A stretch of DNA of 64,000 nucleotides, taken from positions 14,270,001-14,334,000 of the forward strand of contig NC_072805.1 in assembly GCF_028583425.1 (NCBI RefSeq), read 5' to 3'. Positions 57,938-64,000 of this stretch are shown here, piece by piece. Below the pieces are notes generated by a model, which did not search any database, had not been told where the DNA came from, and was given only the letters and a program-made list of their open reading frames with translations. Position 1 is the stretch's first letter. Every line of letters begins with the position of its first letter. The translations under genes and the position numbers were made by a program. The DNA comes from Eublepharis macularius (lineage: Eukaryota > Chordata > Lepidosauria > Squamata > Eublepharidae).

Positions 57938-58369
57938 CAGGGCTCATTTCGAGGGGGAATGCACAGGAACGCAGTTCCGGCAGTCCCCAAAGAGGTCACA
58001 TGTCAGGAGGCCATGCCCACCTGACTCTCAGCCATTTTGGGCCCGTTTCATCCTGGATTGGGGCCAAAACGGCCTGGATCGGGCCTCTGATGGGTGGTGG
58101 ATCACTCTCCCACTTAGCAGCGGTCTGATCCTGACCATTTTGGGCCCGTTTGGCCATTTTCAGCCCCTTTTTGCCATTTTGGGCCCAATTTCGGCCCTGA
58201 ATGGCCAGGATTGGGTCCAAAACGGTCAAGATAGGTGATGTCAGGGGGTGTGGCATATGCAAACCAGTTATGCCAATGACACACTTCCGGTGATGGCAAG
58301 GGGCGTGGCATATGCTAATGAGTTATGCTAACGAGTCCCTCCAGCTCTTTTTCTACGAAATGACCCCTG
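57938..58369 (+). mobile_element. hAT-type non-autonomous element, 432 bp
   Basis: It is flanked by the perfect 8-bp duplication GTCACAAC (57930-57937 and 58370-58377). Ends CAGGGCTCATTTCGAG and CTACGAAATGACCCCTG. Same family as 41354, opposite orientation. Confidence 0.92.
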
Positions 58370-58539
58370 GTCACAACCACCCAAAATGTCAGCTGGAACT
58401 GGGCAGGGGACTATGCTGGCAGCAAAAGAGGGGGGAAATGTTTTCCTGAGAGTTCTTGTGCTCCTTTCTCCATTTTATAATTATTTCCAAATATACATAT
58501 TAAAGGTATTTTAGCCAATAAAATACACAATGCCTATCA

Positions 58540-58680
58540 AATGCTTTATTTATATTCATTTAGCCTTCTTCTCCAATTTGCCCAAGGTCACCCAGCGAGC
58601 TTCCGAGGCAGGGTGGAGTCTCGAACCCGGGTTGGTCCTAGTCTGATGCTTTAACCACTACACCATGCTGGCTCTCTAAT
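58540..58680 (-). repeat. MIR/CORE-like SINE, reversed
   Basis: On the + strand: TTTGCCCAAGGTCACCCAGC, CGAACCCGGGTTGG (B box) and CTTTAACCACTACACCATGC (A box). Confidence 0.75.
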
Positions 58681-58922
58681 ATATTAAATCAGCCCATCTT
58701 AGAGCACCCCATTCACAGCCAGTTAACACCGAGAACATGGCATCAAGCCCTTAAAGAGGAGGTGCCTCTAAATTAAATGATCAGCACTGCTCAGTAAGTG
58801 CCTGCTGAGAAGGTAGGCATACAAAACAACAACACACCAGACAATTTTGCTTGGTACTCAGGGCCAGATCTCTGCCCAAGCAACTGAAGTGCTGGCAACA
58901 CTAGAAAGGAGGAGGCAGGAGT

Positions 58923-58988
58923 AGTAATGATAATAATAATAATAATGATGATGATGATGACGACGACGACGACAATAATAATAATAAC
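58923..58988 (+). repeat. Compound trinucleotide microsatellite
   Basis: Successive blocks of AAT, ATG, ACG and again AAT trinucleotides, about 66 bp, abutting the tail of the SINE at 58990. Probably grown from that tail. Confidence 0.85.
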
Positions 58989-58989
58989 A

Positions 58990-59240
58990 ACAAGATTCAA
59001 TTTATATACCACCCTTCAGGACGACTTAACACCCACTCAGATCGGTTTACAAAGTATGTCATCATTATTATCCCCACAACAACAAACACCCTGTGATGTG
59101 GGTGGGGCTGAGAGAGCTCTGAAAGAGCTGTGACTGGCCCAAGGTCACCCAGCTGGCTTCAAGAGGAGGAGAAGGGAATCAAACCCGGCTCTCCAGATTA
59201 GAGTCCTGCGCTCTTAACCACTACGCCAAACTGGCAGGCA
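58990..59240 (-). repeat. MIR/CORE-like SINE with L2-like tail, reversed
   Basis: On the + strand: ATTTATATACCACCCTTCAG (tail), CACCCACTCAGATCGGTTTA, GGCCCAAGGTCACCCAGCTG, GAATCAAACCCGG (B box) and CTTAACCACTACGCCAAACT (A box). A full-length copy. Confidence 0.82.
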
Positions 59241-59299
59241 TGGCTTATGCCCCTCTGCCCTCCCAGAGCTGCACAGACAGCAGGGAAGTCCAAAGCAAT

Positions 59300-59430
59300 T
59301 CTGGGACATCTATTTATTTTATTTTACTAAATGTATACCCCGTTTTTTTGCCTTCATCAGGGCCGCCAAGAGGGCTAACTAATTAAAAACATACATAATA
59401 AAACCACATTTCAAAAATCATTAAAACCAA
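59300..59430 (-). repeat. L2-like LINE tail, reversed
   Basis: CTATTTATTTTATTTTACTA, then ATGTATACCCCG and CATCAGGGCCGCCAAGAGGG are the reversed end of an L2-type LINE. It is followed by A-rich text. Confidence 0.5.
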
Positions 59431-59499
59431 TAAGAAACGTATCATTAAAACCAAGCTAACACACACATAACCCCCCACACAAACAACACTTAAAACACA

Positions 59500-59678
59500 G
59501 GCCGTTTTCACACTGCTTACTGGCCACGGAAGATCGCGCCAATCTCCTGGAACGACAGTGTCTTCCTGGCGTGATTTCGCACGAGAACATTTCACGTGCA
59601 AAATCGTGCCAGGAAGACGTTGTCGTTCCGGGAGCTAGGCGTGATGTTCCGTGGCCGGTAAGCAGTGTGAAAACGGCC
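59500..59678. mobile_element. Foldback element with 32-bp inverted ends
   Basis: The 32-bp ends starting GGCCGTTTTCACACTGCTTA match as inverted repeats with one mismatch, and most of the 179 bp is self-complementary. GGCC..TTCACAC ends recall PIF/Harbinger-type elements, but no target duplication is visible, so the superfamily is tentative. Confidence 0.75.
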
Positions 59679-60594
59679 GTAGTGCAGGACGGAGGGATCA
59701 CTGAGGGAGCGCCAGGCAAAACAAGAGTCTTCACCTGCAGGTAGAACCGGAGGGAGAGTCTCTCTGGGGTCGTCTCAAACTACCCAAGTAACCGATTTTC
59801 ACAGGGTACCACTCAAGCCACGTACCACAGTATCTTCTACAATAATGCACGGGGCTGTAGGATGCATTTCTCAGACCTTGTAGTTACCTCCCTGGAGTAG
59901 GAATGTCAGTATAATGGTGAGAGTCATGGTCTTGAACCGCTAGATCCTAGATCTGAATTCCTGCCCGGGTCATGGAGCTCCCTGACTCTGCAAACCTACT
60001 CAGGGTTGTCCTTTACCTGGAGATTCCAGGGAACGCTATTCTGGCACCCAACAACATCACTCACAGTTCACCTGCTCATCGTCCAACACGATACATGTCA
60101 TCATCTGTTAACAATGTCCTTCTGTGGTCTACGAAGGACAAACCAGGTCAATCTTTAAACTGTAAACGGAGAGAAGTCTGGTATCAAAAATGTCAGCTGC
60201 CAATCTCCAAGGTACACTGCTGATGTCACATTTCAACACCTGGCTTTAAAAGGAAGTTTGGAGACTGTGAGCTTCTTTCCCAGTACAGGTATTAAATTAG
60301 TAAAACACATCTTTAAAGGACCAACAACTGTAGTTCTAAGTCACTCTTTTTTAAATTTCGTGTACATTTCGGCTACTGCTATGCTGTGCATTTCAGTCTT
60401 TAAAAAAAAATCGGTCCAAGTATGTATATATTTCTGTCAGCTGAGAATCACACTTCATTGCAGCTGATGAAGTGGTCTTTACATTTTGTGTCCTGATAAA
60501 CGTGTTCAACTTTAGGGTGCCACAGGTCTTTTTGATATCTTGGTCTCGACAAATGAACCCAGCTGTCTCTCTGGAATGTGCATTCATTGTAGCA

Positions 60595-60840
60595 TATCAG
60601 AGCTCTCTCAGCCCCACCCACCTGACTGGGTGATTGTTGTGAAGATAGTAATAACACACTTTGTAAACCGCTCTGAGTGGGCATGCCTCCATTTTACCCT
60701 CACAACAGCCCTGTAAGGTAGGTTATGCTGAGAGAAAGAGACTGGCGTCCTGCAAGCTTCCATGACAGAGTGGGGATTTGAACCTGGGTCTCCCAGATCC
60801 CGGTTCAGCAAGCTTTCTGCGCTACTCTGTGCCCAGTCCA
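60595..60840 (-). repeat. MIR/CORE-like SINE text, partly rearranged
   Basis: A forward piece (CTCTCAGCCCCACCCACCTG, GTGAAGATAGTAATAACACA, GTAAACCGCTCTGAGTGGGC) is followed by a reversed copy (CCTGTAAGGTAGGTTATGCT and GATTTGAACCTGGGTCTCCC). They meet near 60682. Confidence 0.6.
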
Positions 60841-60844
60841 GCAA

Positions 60845-62455
60845 GCAAACTCAGTGCTGCTTTGGCTCTGTTAATGCGGAAATTTGTGTGAAAACCCAAC
60901 CACGGACGTCTCCCTTTGGCATCTCCGGCACCTGGCTAGAACATTTTGCTCCAAGCACGCTGATCAAACATGGGGTGATTAAAAGAAGTAGGGGAAAAGT
61001 CAGCCTTTTGAGTATTGACTTTTACTGTAAATAGCCTCATGTATGCCTAAGGTCAGGCATACAGTTTTTGATGTGACTCAGTCAGTGTCAAGCTGCGTAC
61101 CAAGCAGTTCAGTTGGCTGCTAAAAGGCCTCTGGAGTTTCCCCTTGGGTCCAAGTCAGGATACTTTAGCACTGTGTCAGCTCCCAAGCAAACCCGGCAGC
61201 CCAGATGCTTCTGTCCCAAGTTTTCCAAGTGCAGAAAGCAGATGGGTGAGGAATGGGTGCTCTTTCCACAACCCCAATCGAAAGCCAGACGTAGGGTTCC
61301 CAAGGGATGTAGCTTTGCAGGGGGCGTCTGATTTCCTGACCACTGGGAAACAAAATGCCTTTTCTGGAAGCCCTTTGTGCATCCGAGGTTTTGGGTGACT
61401 TAAGCTCAATGCAGAGGCTACCAAAGGTTTATGATGCCCCCAAAGTCAGCCAGCCCTCTGGTTTGGGGGTCCCTAAAGACCAGGAGAGAACTCTTGCACT
61501 GCAATTAAGTAAAAGTTCCCAAGAGCAAAAAGTTTTCATCAACAGAAGAAGCTGCCTGTCGTATCCCCGCACAATCCTCTATTCTGGCCTATACTCTGCT
61601 GGGGAGCTGATTATGCTGAGGCTGTGAGCTACTACTCCCAATCTGCTGCCTTCAGAGGAGGCTCTCCTAGCATCTCTGCATGAGTTACTGCCCTGACCTA
61701 GCCTTCCTGCCAATCAGGAAGCATGCCTGGCTGGTCAGCGGATTCATGAAGAGGCACAGTATATGGCTCTTTCATGGAAGAGGTAATTTATATTTGTGCA
61801 CACACACTAAAAGCAGCCAACTCCACCCTGTGCCCCTGTAAGGAGTAGAGAAGCCGCAAGAGGCACTGCAAGAGCTCCCTTCTCCAGGAGCGACCAGAGG
61901 ATCTTCTCTCGCATCTGCTGAAGCGGGCTCCAGGCTAGAGTCGGTTAACCCTCACAAAGGTCCTTCCCCATAATCTCTCCCTCCCTCCTTTACTTTTCTC
62001 CTACCCTGTTTGCTCTCCTTAATGTCAGCAGCAAATGGGAGAGGAATGGGCCAGAATGCCTGCCTTGGCACATGTGCAGAGTGCAGACACCCCCTGGCAC
62101 CAAAAATCCAGTTCAAGTTAAATCAATTAGGGAACTGTCAGCGTTATCAGACTCCTCAGGAATTTGGGTGTTTCACCTGGGCTTTAGGTGGCCCCTCAGT
62201 AGCGCCTGAGGGTCCCTCACTGCAGCTATGGAGATCGCTTGTAAAACGGAGATATTCCACCAGGCCTACGGCTGTGGCTGAGGCAACAGTGAACTGTGGC
62301 TGAAAAGACAGCAAACTGTCCCACTGGCCTCTTTTGTTCTGGTTCTGTTCTGCCTTCTGCAGTTGTAGATCTTGGCAGATCTCCACCCGGTCGTCTGACC
62401 CACAGTGCTTCGAGTGCTTATTTGATTTTTATGCCAGATGCCATACTTCGGACTA
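60845..62455. other. No gene recognised
   Basis: Several open frames of 60-97 codons on both strands, none with a domain and none matching PEPD. 61095-61500 is of high complexity and may be unique sequence. Confidence 0.4.
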
Positions 62456-62459
62456 GTAT

Positions 62460-62605
62460 TGTTTAACTCGTATTTCATATTGTATATCTATTCATTTTGA
62501 TTTATACATGTTTATCTTCTATATTTTTGTGTGATTATTGTTGTTGTGACCCACCTGGAGCTTGCTTGTGCAGAGGGCGGGCTGAAAATTAGATAAACGA
62601 AACTA
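62460..62605 (+). repeat. L2-like LINE 3' tail
   Basis: AT-rich run, then TTGTGACCCACCTGGAGCTT and GGGCGGGCTGAAAATTAGAT with an A-rich end, the reptile L2 end plan. Confidence 0.6.
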
Positions 62606-62609
62606 AACT

Positions 62610-63756
62610 GAAGTCTCAGATGCTGAGGAAACACAGAAGTTGTTCTGGGGTCTTTTTGGAGTTCCCAAACACCCCAGAGCCATTCCACTTCTGCTCCCTC
62701 AGGAACGCTCTTCACAAAATAAATTAAAGGAACTAGCAAGCTTCTAAGTACCCATACCCATAGCGGAGGGTGCCCATTGCACCCCTGCACACACCAGTTC
62801 TGGCTATGCCCTTCCAGTGAAGTTCATCTGTGGATAGTTAATTCGGTAAGGGTTCCTATAACAGCAGCAGGTGGATTGCTCAGACGTACCTGATCATCTT
62901 TGGAGTCACCTGCTCTGATCTGGGCTTGCCTGCTAAACAGAAACCCAACTCCAGTGACTCACACAGAGATGCAGGGTAAGGCGCCTCAGAAGGCAAGGAA
63001 TCTTGCTGCATCTCAGCAAACGATGAATGAATGAGAATTGCACGGCTGGTAAACCAATTAAGACAAAAATCAAGCATAAGCTTTGGTGGACTACAGGTCT
63101 CTTCAGGATCCTCGCTTGCATCTGCTCAAGTGGGTTCTAGGCCACAAAAGCTGCTGCTGGAATAAAACCTTGTTACGCCTTTGAAGGTACCACAACTCCT
63201 ATTTTTGCTACATAGCTACCTCTCTGGAACTGTTTAAGCTAATTTACTTTTAATGACTAATTAAAACTGGCAGCAGTTGGGAGTTTCGGAACCTCTTCTC
63301 AAAGGTATAGTCCCCTCGTCAAATGCATTGCGGTATTTAAGCCTAGATGTTAAAACAGTCAGGATAGCTGTGGCTACCCATCAGCTGCACCCCTTCTTTG
63401 TGGAGACAGAGAGGCTGTGCTTTAGTGGCCTTTTACAGAAGGGAGCCAGCGTGGTTTGCACGTGAGGTGTGTGTGGATTGCCTAGCAGATGGAGTCTCTG
63501 TGGCATTAGATTTCTTTTCTGCCTCAAGGGTGAAAGCAGTTGTGAGGAAACAGATGCTTCTTTGGGGGGATTCTCACAGAGGACAGGCCATCAGTGGCTA
63601 CCGGCTGTGGTGCCTAAAGGGAACCTCCAAGTGTCAGAAGACAACATCAAGGTTAGGCCCCGGCCTGCATGCCCTAATCACTGGCCCTCCAGAGTAACTG
63701 GTCGGCCGCTATGTGAGACAGCATGCTGGGTCTGAGGATCACACAGGAGGGTTCTT
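62610..63756. other. No gene recognised; remnant of hairpin retroposon near 63085-63215
   Basis: GCTTTGGTGGACTACAGGTC and CACAAAAGCTGCTGCTGG, then AATAAAACCTTGTTACGC and TTTGAAGGTACCACAACTCC, follow the hairpin retroposon plan in a diverged form. No exon was seen in the rest. Confidence 0.4.
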
Positions 63757-63870
63757 CTTAAGTTTTTGACTCTCAAAAGCTCACGCCCTGGAAATCTATT
63801 TGGTCTCTATGGTGCCACCGGACTTGAATCTTGCTTTTTTACAGCTACCCGCCTGAAACGATCTACAGCG
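63757..63870 (+). repeat. Hairpin retroposon fragment (3' end)
   Basis: CTCAAAAGCTCACGCCCTGG, TTTGGTCTCTATGGTGCCAC and an end TACAGCTACCCGCCTGAAAC. Same subfamily as 56465. Confidence 0.55.
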
Positions 63871-64000
63871 ACGAGGAAGTTGCTTAGGAAAGCGCAGCAC
63901 CTGAATCTGCGTGGGGTGCTGGGAAGAGTTCCTCACCCTGCCCCACCATGGAATGCAAGTTCCCGAGGCCACAAGCTTGCCCGTGGCTCCAGCTTCCCCG

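Overview
The window is vertebrate nuclear DNA, most likely from a squamate reptile (lizard or gecko grade). Two host genes support this. One is a complete, single-exon coding region for C/EBP-gamma (CEBPG, + strand, 22307-22759). The other is the last four coding exons of prolidase (PEPD, - strand, 55455 down to 27166). CEBPG and PEPD are tail-to-tail neighbours in other amniotes as well. The repeats point to squamates: 5S-rRNA-headed SINEs of the Sauria type, tRNA-headed Sauria SINEs ending in a Bov-B/RTE-like tail, MIR/CORE-like tRNA SINEs, L2-like LINE tails and many short hAT-type elements. I cannot name the species.

Layout. 1-2744: no gene seen, scattered old repeats. 2745-8670: a young Ty3/gypsy chromovirus (LTR retrotransposon) with matching 414-bp LTRs and a 5-bp target duplication; its coding part is broken. 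9190-9990: a CpG island that is the probable CEBPG promoter, with four inverted CCAAT boxes and two perfect ATF4-C/EBP composite sites. 9502-22198: presumed CEBPG intron. 22199-about 24020: CEBPG exon 2, with a short upstream ORF, the coding region and a 3' UTR. About 24.0-26.3 kb: the gap between the two gene ends. 26303-64000: the 3' part of PEPD, whose introns of about 7.3, 5.1 and 15.3 kb (plus one running off the window) are packed with nested repeats.

Function. C/EBP-gamma is a short bZIP protein without a strong activation domain that partners other C/EBPs and ATF4 in stress responses. ATF4-type sites in its own island would fit feedback control. PEPD is a cytosolic manganese dipeptidase that splits X-Pro dipeptides; all five metal ligands known from the human enzyme lie in the four exons present. 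The genes are neighbours and there is no sign that they form one pathway.

I found no new multi-gene system. The best observations are the promoter sites, the self-priming-type primer site in the chromovirus, an LTR nested inside a SINE that still has perfect target duplications, a hairpin-forming retroposon family with one copy expanded to 552 bp, and a set of hAT-like elements whose ends and 8-bp duplications can be read exactly.
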